A DNA stretch of 64,000 bases from Myxococcales bacterium (GCA_009692585.1 SHYX01000010.1:1-64000); one strand, 5' to 3'; counted from the first letter of the stretch, positions 8,904-21,501 are shown. The notes: a model not told the origin generated them from the letters alone. Numbers and translations are program-made.

Positions 8904-9892
8904 CGCTCCTCTCGCGGCAGCATCAGGAACTCGACCACCGCCTCCTGTCCCGGAGCGCCGAGCACGATGCGATCCCCGCTGGAGAGCCGCGTGTCCAGGG
9001 GCGCGGCGCGGCGCTTGTCATAGCTGAGATCCACGCGCTCGAGGAACCGCCGGACGACGGTGCGCTGCAGGCTCAGCCCCCGCGCGCGGAACTCCCCCGC
9101 GCGGTTGACGAGCACGCTCACGTGCAGCTCCAACACGCCGTCGTCCGCCGGCAGAAACAGGTCCAGCCCTCGCGGGAAGTGACCGACGAAGCGCTCCCGG
9201 GGCTGGCCGTCCGGAGCGTCGATCGGGATGCGGCGTCCGTGCCTCGTCTCGCTGAGCACCCGCAGCCAGCCCGCATACAACTCGTCCGGAACGCCCCACG
9301 CGAACAGCCCGAAGGAGCAGCCGAAGGCGACCGCGCCGAGCGCCCCGGCCCAAAAAAGGTCCTTGGCGAAGGGATACGCAGAGTACCCGACGACGTACCA
9401 GACCAGCCCGCCGATGAGCCCGGACAACACGCCACCGGCGAGGTGGGAGAAGCCGCCCCTGAATTTCCGCGCCAGCATCGCGCCCACCCCCGCCCCAAGC
9501 CCCGCCGCCATCCACGAAAAAACCCGGTGGCGAAGGCTGACCAGAGAGGGATCGGCCAACTCCGGACCGAAGAGCAGTGGGCCGATGAGGCCGGTCCATA
9601 TCCAATAATTCGCAATCGCGACCAGCAGGGAGAGCGTGAACGCCAACACCGACAGCCCGGCCCGCTTCCACAGCGGCCATCGCCGAAGCGAGCCTTCCGC
9701 CAAAAGCGAGCTCCCGCCCGCACATCCGGCCACCGCCCCCAGGTAGACCGGGCCATCCCAGGTCTGGGTCCAGGGTGCCCCCATCCAGCACACCGTCAGG
9801 AACAGCCACCACCCGAGGAGACAGAACCCCGCGCAGGCCGCCGCCACCGCGGTGTGGCGCAAGGGCGTGAACGGGATCAGGAAGATGTTCAT
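8900..9892 (-). CDS. Polytopic membrane protein with C-terminal FHA-like module
   Basis: The 330-residue protein has about six hydrophobic segments in residues 1-215. A soluble C-terminal domain of about 115 residues follows, with a beta pattern and ending RLSSGDRIVLGAPGQEAVVE. That ending resembles the last strands of FHA domains, though the GR...SxxH signature is not clear. It is translationally coupled to the VWA lipoprotein (4-bp overlap). An AGCCTA (TAGGCT on the minus strand) sits 9 nt upstream of its ATG, back-to-back with the promoter of the divergent FHA-like gene. No enzymatic function is visible. Confidence 0.65.
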   Translation of the reverse strand: MNIFLIPFTPLRHTAVAAACAGFCLLGWWLFLTVCWMGAPWTQTWDGPVYLGAVAGCAGGSSLLAEGSLRRWPLWKRAGLSVLAFTLSLLVAIANYWIWTGLIGPLLFGPELADPSLVSLRHRVFSWMAAGLGAGVGAMLARKFRGGFSHLAGGVLSGLIGGLVWYVVGYSAYPFAKDLFWAGALGAVAFGCSFGLFAWGVPDELYAGWLRVLSETRHGRRIPIDAPDGQPRERFVGHFPRGLDLFLPADDGVLELHVSVLVNRAGEFRARGLSLQRTVVRRFLERVDLSYDKRRAAPLDTRLSSGDRIVLGAPGQEAVVEFLMLPREER

Positions 9893-9901
9893 TGCGGCTG
9901 G

Positions 9902-9907
9902 AGCCTA
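9902..9907 (-). promoter_or_regulatory. TAGGCT, possible leaderless -10 element
   Basis: On the minus strand, 9 nt upstream of the ATG at 9892; there is no room for a ribosome-binding leader if transcription starts at the usual distance. Confidence 0.5.
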
Positions 9908-9918
9908 TCGCCCGGCGT

Positions 9919-9924
9919 TATGCT
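9919..9924 (+). promoter_or_regulatory. TATGCT, possible leaderless -10 element
   Basis: Plus strand, 9 nt upstream of the ATG at 9934. With the element at 9902-9907 it forms a compact divergent promoter pair in a 41-bp gap. Confidence 0.5.
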
Positions 9925-9933
9925 CCGCCCGCG

Positions 9934-11562
9934 ATGGCCCGCGACGAACTCGCCCTCTACCTCGTGCTGTCACCCGAATTCGGGGGAACCCGCTTCGGCC
10001 CCTTCGAGGGGCTCGAAGTGCGGCTCGGCGCCGACCGCGAGCGTTGCCACATCGTCTTGCCGGAGGCATTCGGCGTCGCGAAAGAACACTGCAAGGTCAT
10101 CCATCAGGGCGATGGCGGGCTGATCGTCGCGCCGAGCGAGCGCACCGCCGCCGTCTTCGTCTGGAAGGGGGACGCGCGGCGCGGACAGCAGATCCAGACG
10201 CCCACCGCCCTGCGACCGGGCGACCGTTTCTCCCTGGTCTCGCCCGAGGGGGCGCGCTTCACCATCGAGCGCGCGCCGCTCCCACCAGAGATCCTGGCGC
10301 AGCGAGAGAAAAAACGCGGTCGGCGCAACAACCTCACCGCGGAGGGCTTCGCGAAGGAGGGCTGGCGGCTCTTGCTGGCGCGGATCTGGACCCTGGGGCC
10401 GTTCGGGCTCGCGGCGCGGGCCTGGTACATGTTCACCAGCGGCGCGCTGCTTCAACCACGCATTCTCATTCCCGTGGCGATCGCAGCCGTCGGCTACATC
10501 GGCACGCTCGGCAGTTCGTGTGCGGCCTTCAAGTTCCGGATGGACGCCACCAAGAAGACCGACGAGCTCGCGGAGTGCAAGCAGCGCGAGGGCTTCGGCA
10601 GCTCGGGCGGCGGCCTCGCCGACAAGTCCTCGCGCAAGCTCATCGCCGAGATCGTGGGCAGCACCGCGCTCGGCGCGGCGCTCGAAACCCAGGACGAACT
10701 CTCCGGAAAGATCGAACGGCAGCTCGCGAGCGTCTTTGCAAGCCAGACCGAGTACCAATGGCTCCTGGGCGAGGGGGGCGATGCGAAGGGGCAGTGGATC
10801 CGCTGGCGCGAGGCCATCGGAGAGTCCGAGAGCTTCGACCCCGCCACCAAGGTCCTGTTGCCGTTTGCGGCTGCCATTCCAAAACGGAGCCGGGAGGACT
10901 GGAACGTGCAGCTCGACGTCACCAACAAACGTTCGTGCATGCGCGGGCCGGCGCTGCTCACCTTCCGGCAGGCGCGCTCCCTCGGCCTTTCGCCGATGCT
11001 CGACGCCTACCGCGGCGACGAAACGGCAGGCTTCACCAACGACGATGCCGGCCGGTCGGCGCTCTTGACCGATGCGGCACTGCAGGGCAACGAGCTGCCC
11101 CCCGACCCGGCCGTCGCGATCGAGGAGTCGCAGCTCGCCTCAGGGCGAGAGTTCTGCCTGTTCGCGACCGGGGACGACGAACGCTCCAAGATGCAGAAGG
11201 CGCTCGGCGCGTTCGAGCGCCATTTCGGCAGCAACGGCAACGGCGTGCCCGAAACCAGCCAGAACGAGGCGACGATCGCGCGGCTCATCAAGCTGCACGC
11301 GTCGGACGTCCCCGGGAATCGCTACGAGGACAACGACACCCCGCGGCTGGACTTCCGCAACAGCGTCGTCGCCCCGCTCAAGGAAGAGCCGACGAAGGAG
11401 GCCATCCTCGACCGCACCGCCGAAGTCATCGCCCGCTCGGTCGGGCTGCCGTGCATGCTGGCGCTGGCCAGCCCCGACGCCGTCGATGCCACCTTCGGGC
11501 GTACCGTGGACCCGGTCGTCTGCCTGGTACTCGAGTACAAAATCCGCCATAAAGGCGAATGA
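9934..11562 (+). CDS. FHA-like domain membrane protein
   Basis: I chose the ATG at 9934 (542 residues) over an upstream TTG because the TATGCT hexamer lies between them. Residues ~1-115 look like an FHA domain (RLGADRERCHIVLPEAFGVA, KEHCKVIHQ, RPGDRFSLVSPEGARFTIE), with H in the SxxH position. One membrane segment (~165-185) follows, then a large, mostly charged domain rich in Asp/Arg with no recognised family. FHA domains read phosphothreonine, so this may read the output of nearby kinases. It is divergent from the membrane/VWA operon. The function of the C-terminal domain is unknown. Confidence 0.7.
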   Translation: MARDELALYLVLSPEFGGTRFGPFEGLEVRLGADRERCHIVLPEAFGVAKEHCKVIHQGDGGLIVAPSERTAAVFVWKGDARRGQQIQTPTALRPGDRFSLVSPEGARFTIERAPLPPEILAQREKKRGRRNNLTAEGFAKEGWRLLLARIWTLGPFGLAARAWYMFTSGALLQPRILIPVAIAAVGYIGTLGSSCAAFKFRMDATKKTDELAECKQREGFGSSGGGLADKSSRKLIAEIVGSTALGAALETQDELSGKIERQLASVFASQTEYQWLLGEGGDAKGQWIRWREAIGESESFDPATKVLLPFAAAIPKRSREDWNVQLDVTNKRSCMRGPALLTFRQARSLGLSPMLDAYRGDETAGFTNDDAGRSALLTDAALQGNELPPDPAVAIEESQLASGREFCLFATGDDERSKMQKALGAFERHFGSNGNGVPETSQNEATIARLIKLHASDVPGNRYEDNDTPRLDFRNSVVAPLKEEPTKEAILDRTAEVIARSVGLPCMLALASPDAVDATFGRTVDPVVCLVLEYKIRHKGE

Positions 11563-11577
11563 ACCGAGTACCGGCGC

Positions 11578-12642
11578 TCAGCGCGCGGACTGCCGCAGTT
11601 GTTTGTACAGCGCCCGCGCCTTTTCGTTCTTGGGATCGACCTCGCTCGCCGCCTGCGCCTCGCGCAAGGCGTTCTGCGCCATGTTCAACTCCACGTACAA
11701 CTCCGCCAGGGCAAGCCGGAATTCGATGCGCTTCGGCTCCTTGCCGACGGCCTTCCGCAACAGCGCCATGGCCTCACGCTTGTCTTCGTCCTGCTTGCGG
11801 AGAAGTTGACCGCAGGCGAAGTAGGCGGCGCCCTCGTCGGGCTCGCACTCTACCGCTCGTTTGTAGTGGGCGAGCGCATCGCTGACGCTGCCGTACTGTT
11901 CGGCCTGCTGTCCCTGGGCCAACAGGCTCGCCGCCCGTCCCTGCCGTCCCTTGCCCTGCGCGTCCTTGAAAAGTTCGGCGTACGAGGCGTTTTGCGGATC
12001 GAAATGCATCGCCAGGTACAGCGCGGACTCGGCCTTGCCGAAGCGGCCCGCTTCGAAATCGTCGAGTCCCGCCCGGTAGTAGCCGGCCGCGCGCGCAAGC
12101 TGATCGGCGACCTGACCGCGCATCTTCTCCGCGACCACACCGGCGACGGATCGGGACCGTGCCGCGGGGTCGGCACCGGGGCCAGCCGGCGGCGTCATCC
12201 CGGCCGGCGCCCCCGCGCTCAAGGTCGGAGCCGCCCGCGCCCCGCCGGGGCCCGCGCTCGACCCCGGCGGGCGATTCAGGCGGACCTCGAAGGCAGGAGC
12301 CTCGGGTGCGGCGGCCGCCAGCGCCTTCTGGGCGACGACCACGCCGCGCGCGGCAAGCTCGGCATCGTAGCCGGCGCGCTTCTTGACGTCGCGAAGGGTC
12401 TTGTACGCCTTGGTGACCTGCACGAAGAGATCGTCGATGGCTACGGCGTGACTGGCGGCATCGCGGGAATAGAAGCGGTCGGGGTGCCAGTCCCGCACGT
12501 ACTCGCGGTAGGCGGCCTCGACCTCCTCACCCGTGGCCCGGCCGTCCACCAACAACAGCCCGTAGAAGGTTCCCGATGCAGCTTCCCGCTGCAGCCGGGT
12601 GATCGCATTGCGTTCCACACTGGTCAGCGGGGGCTTCGACAT
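11578..12642 (-). CDS. J-domain (DnaJ-type) protein with TPR repeats
   Basis: The ATG at 12642 (354 residues) is supported by a TATACT element 9 nt upstream. An N-terminal J domain (~15-85) has the catalytic WHPDRF loop and an AYKTLRD helix, which stimulate Hsp70 ATPase. An Ala/Pro linker is followed by tetratricopeptide-like helices (~170-350) such as AQGQQAEQYGSVSDALAHYK and AFYFACGQLL-like turns. J-TPR proteins of this kind are common in Myxococcota and may recruit DnaK to membrane or signalling complexes. It is convergent with the FHA-like gene, 15 bp apart. Confidence 0.85.
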   Translation of the reverse strand: MSKPPLTSVERNAITRLQREAASGTFYGLLLVDGRATGEEVEAAYREYVRDWHPDRFYSRDAASHAVAIDDLFVQVTKAYKTLRDVKKRAGYDAELAARGVVVAQKALAAAAPEAPAFEVRLNRPPGSSAGPGGARAAPTLSAGAPAGMTPPAGPGADPAARSRSVAGVVAEKMRGQVADQLARAAGYYRAGLDDFEAGRFGKAESALYLAMHFDPQNASYAELFKDAQGKGRQGRAASLLAQGQQAEQYGSVSDALAHYKRAVECEPDEGAAYFACGQLLRKQDEDKREAMALLRKAVGKEPKRIEFRLALAELYVELNMAQNALREAQAASEVDPKNEKARALYKQLRQSAR

Positions 12643-12651
12643 CTGCGTGCA

Positions 12652-12657
12652 AGTATA
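12652..12657 (-). promoter_or_regulatory. TATACT, possible leaderless -10 element
   Basis: Near-consensus -10 hexamer on the minus strand, 9 nt upstream of the J-domain ATG; the clearest example of the window-wide pattern. Confidence 0.6.
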
Positions 12658-12671
12658 CTCCGCGCCGGCAC

Positions 12672-13520
12672 TCACCCACGGCGTCGCGCGTGGGGGTGGG
12701 CGTCGCGGTAGGCGCGCTGGAGCGTGTCGAGGTCCAGCCTCGTGTAGCGCTGCGTGGTGGACATCGACGCGTGGCCGAGCATCTCCTGGATGGCGCGGAT
12801 GTCCGCTCCCGCCGACAGCAGGTGGGTGGCGAAGCTGTGTCGTAGGGCGTGGGGGTGGACGTCGGGGAGCCCCTCTTCGCGCCCCGCTTCATGAACGACC
12901 GTGTACGCGCTTCTGGACGACAGACGCCGCCCCGACCGGTTGAGAAAGAGCGCGCCGGGCGCACCGCCGCGGGCGACGAGCAGCGCGGCCACCGCGCCCG
13001 CAGCGCCCTCCCCCAACGGGACCACCCGGTCCTTTCTCCCCTTCCCTCGCCGGACCAGGATCACCCGTCCCGACAGGTCCACGTCGTCGACGTCGAGCGC
13101 CACCACCTCCGACACCCGCAGTCCGGAACCGTACGCGACTTCGATCAGGGCGCGGTCGCGGGGGCGCAGCGGGGATTCGGCGAGACGACTCGCTTCGTCG
13201 ACCTGCAACACGCGAGGCAGCGGAACTTTGACCCGGGGCGCGCGGAGCCGCTCCGCCGGTGAGCCGGTCACGAGCCCCTCCCGCTGCGCCCAACGCCAGA
13301 AGCCTTTCAAGCAGCTGATTCGCCGGGCCAGACTCGACCCAGAAGCGGCGCCCCGGGCCAGCCAACGCCGGAGCTCCACGGTGCTCACCGCGAGGACCGG
13401 CGTCGGCGAAACTGACGCGGCCAGGCCCCTCAATTCGGTGCCGTAGGCGCGCAGCGTGTGCGGACTGGCGGCCCGCTCGGCGCGGAGGTGGTCGAGGTAT
13501 CGGGTGACCGGCTCCACCAT
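12672..13520 (-). CDS. xerC: Site-specific tyrosine recombinase XerC/D-type
   Basis: The 282-residue protein has the usual two-domain layout: an N-terminal SAM-like core-binding domain and a C-terminal catalytic domain. All catalytic residues are visible: Arg in GSGLRVSE, Lys in GKGRKDR, HALRH, the His in LGHAS and the nucleophile Tyr in TTQRYTRLD. XerC resolves chromosome dimers at dif. I chose the ATG at 13520 rather than one 39 bp further out because a TACGTT element ends 6 nt before it. It diverges from topA across 57 bp. No integrase partner genes or att sites are nearby, so a housekeeping role fits. Confidence 0.92.
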   Translation of the reverse strand: MVEPVTRYLDHLRAERAASPHTLRAYGTELRGLAASVSPTPVLAVSTVELRRWLARGAASGSSLARRISCLKGFWRWAQREGLVTGSPAERLRAPRVKVPLPRVLQVDEASRLAESPLRPRDRALIEVAYGSGLRVSEVVALDVDDVDLSGRVILVRRGKGRKDRVVPLGEGAAGAVAALLVARGGAPGALFLNRSGRRLSSRSAYTVVHEAGREEGLPDVHPHALRHSFATHLLSAGADIRAIQEMLGHASMSTTQRYTRLDLDTLQRAYRDAHPHARRRG

Positions 13521-13526
13521 CGACAA

Positions 13527-13532
13527 AACGTA
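13527..13532 (-). promoter_or_regulatory. TACGTT, possible leaderless -10 element
   Basis: Minus strand, 6 nt upstream of the xerC ATG at 13520; it decides the start choice for that gene. Confidence 0.5.
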
Positions 13533-13577
13533 TCCCCCCTTGGCTCCCGGGGTCGGCATGGGGTATTCGGCGGCCCC

Positions 13578-16328
13578 ATGCCCAAGCCACTCGTCATCGT
13601 CGAATCACCAACCAAGAAAAAGACCATCGAGCGCTTCCTCGGCAACGGCTACATGGTCGAGGCCAGCGTCGGGCACATCCGGGATCTGCCAGAGACCGCC
13701 AAGGATATTCCAGACGACGTCAAGGCCTCGGGCGTGCATCCGGACTTCGCCGTCAACATCGCGGAGGGCTTCCGCCCCTACTACGTGGTCTCGCCCAACA
13801 AAAAACGGCAAGTGGCCGAGCTCAAGGCGCTCCTCAAGGACGCCAGCGAACTCTACCTCGCAACGGACGAGGATCGCGAAGGGGAAAGCATCTCCTGGCA
13901 CCTTCGCGAGGTGCTCAACCCGAAGGTGCCCGTGCACCGGATGGTGTTTCACGAGATCACCCCCGAGGCCATCCGCGCCGCGTTGGCCAATCCCCGGGAG
14001 ATCGACGAGAACCTGGTGGCGGCCCAGGAGACGCGCCGGGTGCTCGACCGGCTGTACGGCTACGCCGTCAGTCCCGTGTTGTGGCGAAAAATCCGTGGCG
14101 CGCGCAGTGCCGGGCGGGTGCAGTCGCCGGCGGTGAAGCTGCTGGTCGATCGGGAGCGCGCCCGGATGGCGTTCCGTGCTGCCAACTATTGGGACGTGGA
14201 GGGCGTCTTCCAGGCAGGCGGTGGCACACTTCCCGGGAACCTCGCCGCGGTCGGCGGCCGCCGCATCGCGCGCGGGAAGGACTTCGACGAGACCACCGGG
14301 CGCCTCTCGGATCCCAGGGTGCTGCTCTTGGACGAACGCGACGCCCGCGCTCTCGTCGCGCGCCTGGCCGGGCTGCCGGCCCTCGTGGGCGGATCCGAGC
14401 AGAAGCCTTGGAAGGAGAGACCCTTTCCGCCGTTCACCACCAGCACGCTCCAACAAGAGGCCAACCGCAAGCTGCGGTGGACGGCCAAGCACACCATGCG
14501 GGTCGCCCAGGGGCTCTACGAGCGGGGCTGGATCACCTACATGCGCACCGACAGCGTGCACCTGTCGGATCAGGCCATCACCGCCGCGCGCGCCAACATC
14601 CTCGGCCAATACGGGAAGGATTACCTGCCCGCTGAGCCGCGACGCTACAAGAGCACCGCCAAAAACGCGCAGGAAGCCCATGAAGCCATTCGGCCGGCTG
14701 GCACCTCGTTCCGTTCGATCGACGAGGCGCGTGGGCAGATGGAAATCGACGAGGCCCGTCTTTACGAGCTCGTCTGGAAGCGCACGATGGCCTGCCAGAT
14801 GGCCGACGCGTTCGGGCAACAGGTCAACGTCGAGATCAACGTCGACGACGCGCGCTTCGGATCCTCCGGTCGCACCATCACCTTCCCCGGTTTCCGTCGC
14901 GCCTACGTCGAGGGGAGTGACGACCCGGACGCCGAACTGGCCGATCAGGAGCGCGTCCTTCCCGCCGTGACCGAGGGCCAGTCGCTCGGTATCCGCTCGC
15001 TCACGCCCAAGGGCCACACCACCCAGCCCCCGGCGCGCCTGACCGAAGCCACCCTCGTCAAGGAACTCGAGCGGCTCGGCATCGGTCGCCCGAGCACCTA
15101 CTCGGACATCATCGAGAAGATCGTCGATCGATCCTACGCCTTCAAGCGGGGCAACGCCCTGGTGCCGACCCATCTCGCGCTGTTGCTGACCGGGTTCCTC
15201 GAGGCGCAGCTCAACGACCTCGTCAGCTACGACTTCACCGCGAAGGTCGAAGACGACCTCGACCGGATCGCCGACGGAAACGGCGACCGGACCGCCTTCT
15301 TGACCCGGTTCTACCTTGGTGATCTCGGGCTAAAAGTGCGACTCGAGCAGGCCTTGGCGGCCGACAGCTCCGGGCTCTACCGCCTGCCGATCGCGGGAGA
15401 CGACCCGGGTGCAATGCACGTCCGGGTTGGGCAGTATGGCCCCTACGTCACCGACGGGGAAGGGGCCACCGCCAACGTTCCCCCGGACATGGCACCGGAC
15501 GAGGTCACGGTGGCGTGGGCCATGTCGGCACTGCAAAAGAAGGCGGCGGGGCCCGCGCTCGTGGGGGTCGATCCGCACGGCGTGTCGGTCTTCGTGATGG
15601 ATGGCCGCTTCGGGCCGTACGTCCAGTTGGGCGAGGCCAAGGGGAAGGAGAAGCCACCGCGGGCGTCGCTCTTGGCCGGGATGACCCCCGGATCGCTCAC
15701 CCTCGAAGAAGCGCTCGGCCTGCTTTCGCTGCCCCGCGTGGTCGGAAAGGACGCGGCAGGTGTCGATGTCGTGGCCAGCAACGGCCGTTTCGGACCCTAT
15801 GTGCGGCGGGGCGACGACAGCCGCACCATCCCGCCCGAGCAGAGCGCGTTGGGAATCACCATCGTCGAGGCCCTCGCCCTGTTGGCGACCGAGCCGACTC
15901 GGCGCGGTGGGGCGCGATCCTCGCGGCCATCGGCCCTCCGCGAGCTCGGTGCCGACGCTGTTTCCGGAGGCATGATCCGGGTGATGGACGGCCGGTTCGG
16001 CGCCTACGTCACCGACGGCGAGACCAATGCCACGATTCCGAAGGGCACGGCGACCGATGCGGTAACCCTGGCCGAGGCGATGATCCTGCTGGCCCGCCGT
16101 CGCGAGGCAACACCCTCCCGTGGAAAATCGCGTCGCACAGGCGCGCGGCCCTCGACGGCTGCGGCGCGCGGCCGGGCGGCCAAGGCGCCCACCGCGGCGG
16201 CCTCGCGCCCCCCGGCCAAAAAGGCCCCCACCCAAAAAGGGAAGGCCCCCACCGCGACCACGCGCAAGCGCTCATCTACGACCGCGTCAGTCAAGAAAAA
16301 AACCCCAACCAAGAAAGGCAAGGCCTGA
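13578..16328 (+). CDS. topA: DNA topoisomerase I
   Basis: The 916-residue type IA topoisomerase relaxes negative supercoils through a 5'-phosphotyrosine link. The Toprim domain starts the protein (VIVESPTKKKTIERFLG) and has the acidic triad in TDEDREGE (~97-104). The active-site Tyr is in ITYMRTDS (~321). The C-terminal third lacks the four-Cys zinc fingers of E. coli TopA. Instead it has at least four glycine-rich repeats of the GxYGPYV / DGRFGPYV type, then a Lys-rich tail that may bind DNA. It is divergent from xerC. Repeat family A begins directly at its stop codon. Confidence 0.96.
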   Translation: MPKPLVIVESPTKKKTIERFLGNGYMVEASVGHIRDLPETAKDIPDDVKASGVHPDFAVNIAEGFRPYYVVSPNKKRQVAELKALLKDASELYLATDEDREGESISWHLREVLNPKVPVHRMVFHEITPEAIRAALANPREIDENLVAAQETRRVLDRLYGYAVSPVLWRKIRGARSAGRVQSPAVKLLVDRERARMAFRAANYWDVEGVFQAGGGTLPGNLAAVGGRRIARGKDFDETTGRLSDPRVLLLDERDARALVARLAGLPALVGGSEQKPWKERPFPPFTTSTLQQEANRKLRWTAKHTMRVAQGLYERGWITYMRTDSVHLSDQAITAARANILGQYGKDYLPAEPRRYKSTAKNAQEAHEAIRPAGTSFRSIDEARGQMEIDEARLYELVWKRTMACQMADAFGQQVNVEINVDDARFGSSGRTITFPGFRRAYVEGSDDPDAELADQERVLPAVTEGQSLGIRSLTPKGHTTQPPARLTEATLVKELERLGIGRPSTYSDIIEKIVDRSYAFKRGNALVPTHLALLLTGFLEAQLNDLVSYDFTAKVEDDLDRIADGNGDRTAFLTRFYLGDLGLKVRLEQALAADSSGLYRLPIAGDDPGAMHVRVGQYGPYVTDGEGATANVPPDMAPDEVTVAWAMSALQKKAAGPALVGVDPHGVSVFVMDGRFGPYVQLGEAKGKEKPPRASLLAGMTPGSLTLEEALGLLSLPRVVGKDAAGVDVVASNGRFGPYVRRGDDSRTIPPEQSALGITIVEALALLATEPTRRGGARSSRPSALRELGADAVSGGMIRVMDGRFGAYVTDGETNATIPKGTATDAVTLAEAMILLARRREATPSRGKSRRTGARPSTAAARGRAAKAPTAAASRPPAKKAPTQKGKAPTATTRKRSSTTASVKKKTPTKKGKA

Positions 16329-16382
16329 TACCGCCTGATCTTGATTCGGCTCGGCGATCATCCGATCTGAATCTGCGTCAGT
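16326..16382 (+). repeat. Repeat family A, copy 1 (short, internally deleted)
   Basis: It begins with the topA stop codon. It consists of the left end (TGATACCGCCTGATCTTGAT...) joined to the right end (GATCATCCGATCTGAATCTG...) of the longer copy at 35647. The joint lies at a shared GGCG. The two ends pair imperfectly: GATTCGGCTCGG against CCGATCTGAATC, a 12-bp stem with one mismatch and one wobble. Confidence 0.8.
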
Positions 16383-16507
16383 GGGTGTGAGCGCCATCGT
16401 CCGGCCTGACCGTTGACGCACCGACGGCCTCGCCTGGCTGGGAATGGCAATCCTGGCGGTGGCCGGGGTGGGCCTGCCGCTGCGGGACGCCGGGTTAGGT
16501 CGAGCGC

Positions 16508-19989
<3,482 letters not shown>

Positions 19990-19994
19990 GGTCG

Positions 19995-20681
19995 TCAGAG
20001 ACCGCCGCGGCGCAAGGCTTGCGTCGCCGCCAGGGCGAACCCCCGCACGCGGGGCGTCGCGGGCTGCACCCGCAGGACATGATCTCCTGGCAGGGGCCAT
20101 TCGTCGATCGGACCCTTGGCCCGAGAGCCCAACTGCACGAGCATGGTTCCGCCGCGGGCAATCTCGACGTAGGCCACCCCATCGAGGGCGGCGATGGTAT
20201 CCACCAGCTGTCCCGTCAGCGCCAGCGCGCCGGCGCGGTCTTCGGCCGAGACGGCCGCCTCGTAGAACTCGACCCCGCGGGCCAGCTGATTCGCCTCACG
20301 CGACTGCCGCGCCCGCAGCATCGCCGCTTCCGCGAGCGTGTACAAGTCGCGCAGCTTGAAGGGCTTCAAGACGAAGTCTGCGGCGCCCATGCGCAGGGCG
20401 GCGACGACGTGATCGACCGTGGCGTAGCCCGACATGACCACCCCGGGCACCGGAGGCAGGCGCCGCGCGGCGTGTTTGATGAGGTCGAGACCGTCAGTGT
20501 CGGGCAGCTTGAGGTCGGTGAGCATCAGCTGGTAGCGCCCGGTGGAGAGCAGCGCCCGCGCCTCTCGTCCATCGCGCGCGACGTCGACCGTCCAGCCGCG
20601 GCCGCGCAGGTACTCCGAGATCAGCTCCAGGATGGCGTCTTCGTCGTCGACGACAAGGAGATGCGGCGCGCCTGCACTCAT
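19995..20681 (-). CDS. Response regulator with non-DNA-binding C-terminal domain
   Basis: The 228-residue protein has an N-terminal CheY-like receiver (~6-122) with the acidic pair in LLVVDDEDA, the phospho-acceptor Asp in LMLTDLKLPD, Ser in VVMSGYA and Lys in VLKPFK. The remaining ~100 residues show no helix-turn-helix, GGDEF or HD-GYP motif; they look like a small alpha/beta module. The output is therefore probably protein interaction. There is no histidine kinase next door. A TACCAT hexamer lies 9 nt upstream of the ATG. Confidence 0.88.
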   Translation of the reverse strand: MSAGAPHLLVVDDEDAILELISEYLRGRGWTVDVARDGREARALLSTGRYQLMLTDLKLPDTDGLDLIKHAARRLPPVPGVVMSGYATVDHVVAALRMGAADFVLKPFKLRDLYTLAEAAMLRARQSREANQLARGVEFYEAAVSAEDRAGALALTGQLVDTIAALDGVAYVEIARGGTMLVQLGSRAKGPIDEWPLPGDHVLRVQPATPRVRGFALAATQALRRGGL

Positions 20682-20690
20682 ACGTGGCGC

Positions 20691-20696
20691 ATGGTA
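20691..20696 (-). promoter_or_regulatory. TACCAT, possible leaderless -10 element
   Basis: Minus strand, 9 nt upstream of the response-regulator ATG at 20681; overlaps the 5' end of the divergent gene's open frame. Confidence 0.45.
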
Positions 20697-20717
20697 TTCC
20701 TTGTCGGGGGCTTCCGC

Positions 20718-21350
20718 ATGGCGCGCATCGAGCGAATGGACCAGGGCTTGCGGGGCCGGCTGGACGAGATCGAGCAGAAGATCTTCCTGCTGAAGATCAT
20801 CTACGAGAAGTACTTCAGCGGACTCGAGCGCGTGGAGCCGTACCGGGACCGCGAGGAGATGCGGCGAATGATCCGAGAACTTGCCGAATCGGGGATCAAG
20901 AACGCCACCCAGGCGTTCAAGTTCCAAGGACTGAAGGCACGTTTCCAGATCTACGAGCTCTACTGGACGCGGAATCTGAAGATGATGGAGGCGGGCACCC
21001 ATCCCAAGATGCGCTTCCGCGCCGACAGCAAGGCGGCGGCGCGCGCGGCGGTGGCGGCGGGCACGGCGCCCGCGGAACGCCTGTCGCCCGAGCAGGAACT
21101 GGTGCTGCGAGAGCGCCAGGAGCGGATGGAGCGAGAAGAGCGCGCCTATCGCCTGGTGTTCGACAAGTACATCGAGGCCCGCGGGCGGTGCGGCCAGTCC
21201 ACCGAGTTGGGCTTCGAGGCCGTGCGGGAGGCGCTCGTCAAACAGGTGCGGCAGATCAAGAGCACGTACAACGTCGAGAGTGTCAAATTTCGCGTCGTCG
21301 TCGAGGACGGGAAGGCCAAGGTCAAGGCCGTTCCCCAGGCCGCCCAGTAG
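20718..21350 (+). CDS. MXAN_5187 C-terminal-domain-like protein
   Basis: The 210-residue, highly charged helical protein matches a myxobacterial family. Its features are a coiled N-terminus (LDEIEQKIFLLKIIYEKYFS), then ERVEPYRDREEMRRMIREL, AFKFQGLKARFQIYELYW and a C-terminal HTKxN-like segment that forms a short domain. The molecular role is unknown; family members are often near signalling genes. ATG 20718 was preferred to the ATG 27 bp upstream, whose extra residues are hydrophobic and not family-like; both are possible. It is divergent from the response regulator with almost no gap. Confidence 0.75.
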   Translation: MARIERMDQGLRGRLDEIEQKIFLLKIIYEKYFSGLERVEPYRDREEMRRMIRELAESGIKNATQAFKFQGLKARFQIYELYWTRNLKMMEAGTHPKMRFRADSKAAARAAVAAGTAPAERLSPEQELVLRERQERMEREERAYRLVFDKYIEARGRCGQSTELGFEAVREALVKQVRQIKSTYNVESVKFRVVVEDGKAKVKAVPQAAQ

Positions 21351-21370
21351 CGGGTCGGGTGGCGGAGGGG

Positions 21371-21488
21371 GCGGGCGCCGAAGGCCGGAAAGCGGAGCTT
21401 GGAGGCCGGAGGTCGGATACCCGAGCTGCTGGCGCGGTAGGGGGGAGGGCGCCGGGAAAGTCCCGGCCACGAGCCCTCTCCCCCCGTT
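21371..21488 (+). repeat. Repeat family B, copy 1
   Basis: A 118-bp intergenic element containing GGGCGCCGAAGGCCGGAAAG, GCGGAGCTTGGAGG, GCGCGGTAGGGG and GAGCCCTCTCCCCCCGT. The copy at 29003 has the same blocks in the same order but is shorter. The GGGGGGAGGGC and GCCCTCTCCCCCC blocks can pair. It ends 25 bp before the next gene. Confidence 0.75.
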
Positions 21489-21501
21489 TGAATCGGAGCG
21501 T

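Noticed and set aside
12672..13520. XerC-type recombinase as a mobile-element integrase
   Set aside because: Length, motifs and housekeeping neighbours fit chromosomal XerC; no attachment sites or cargo genes are seen.
16356..16382. Repeat A hairpin as an intrinsic terminator of topA
   Set aside because: The stem is imperfect and no T-tract follows; the same element elsewhere lacks one arm.
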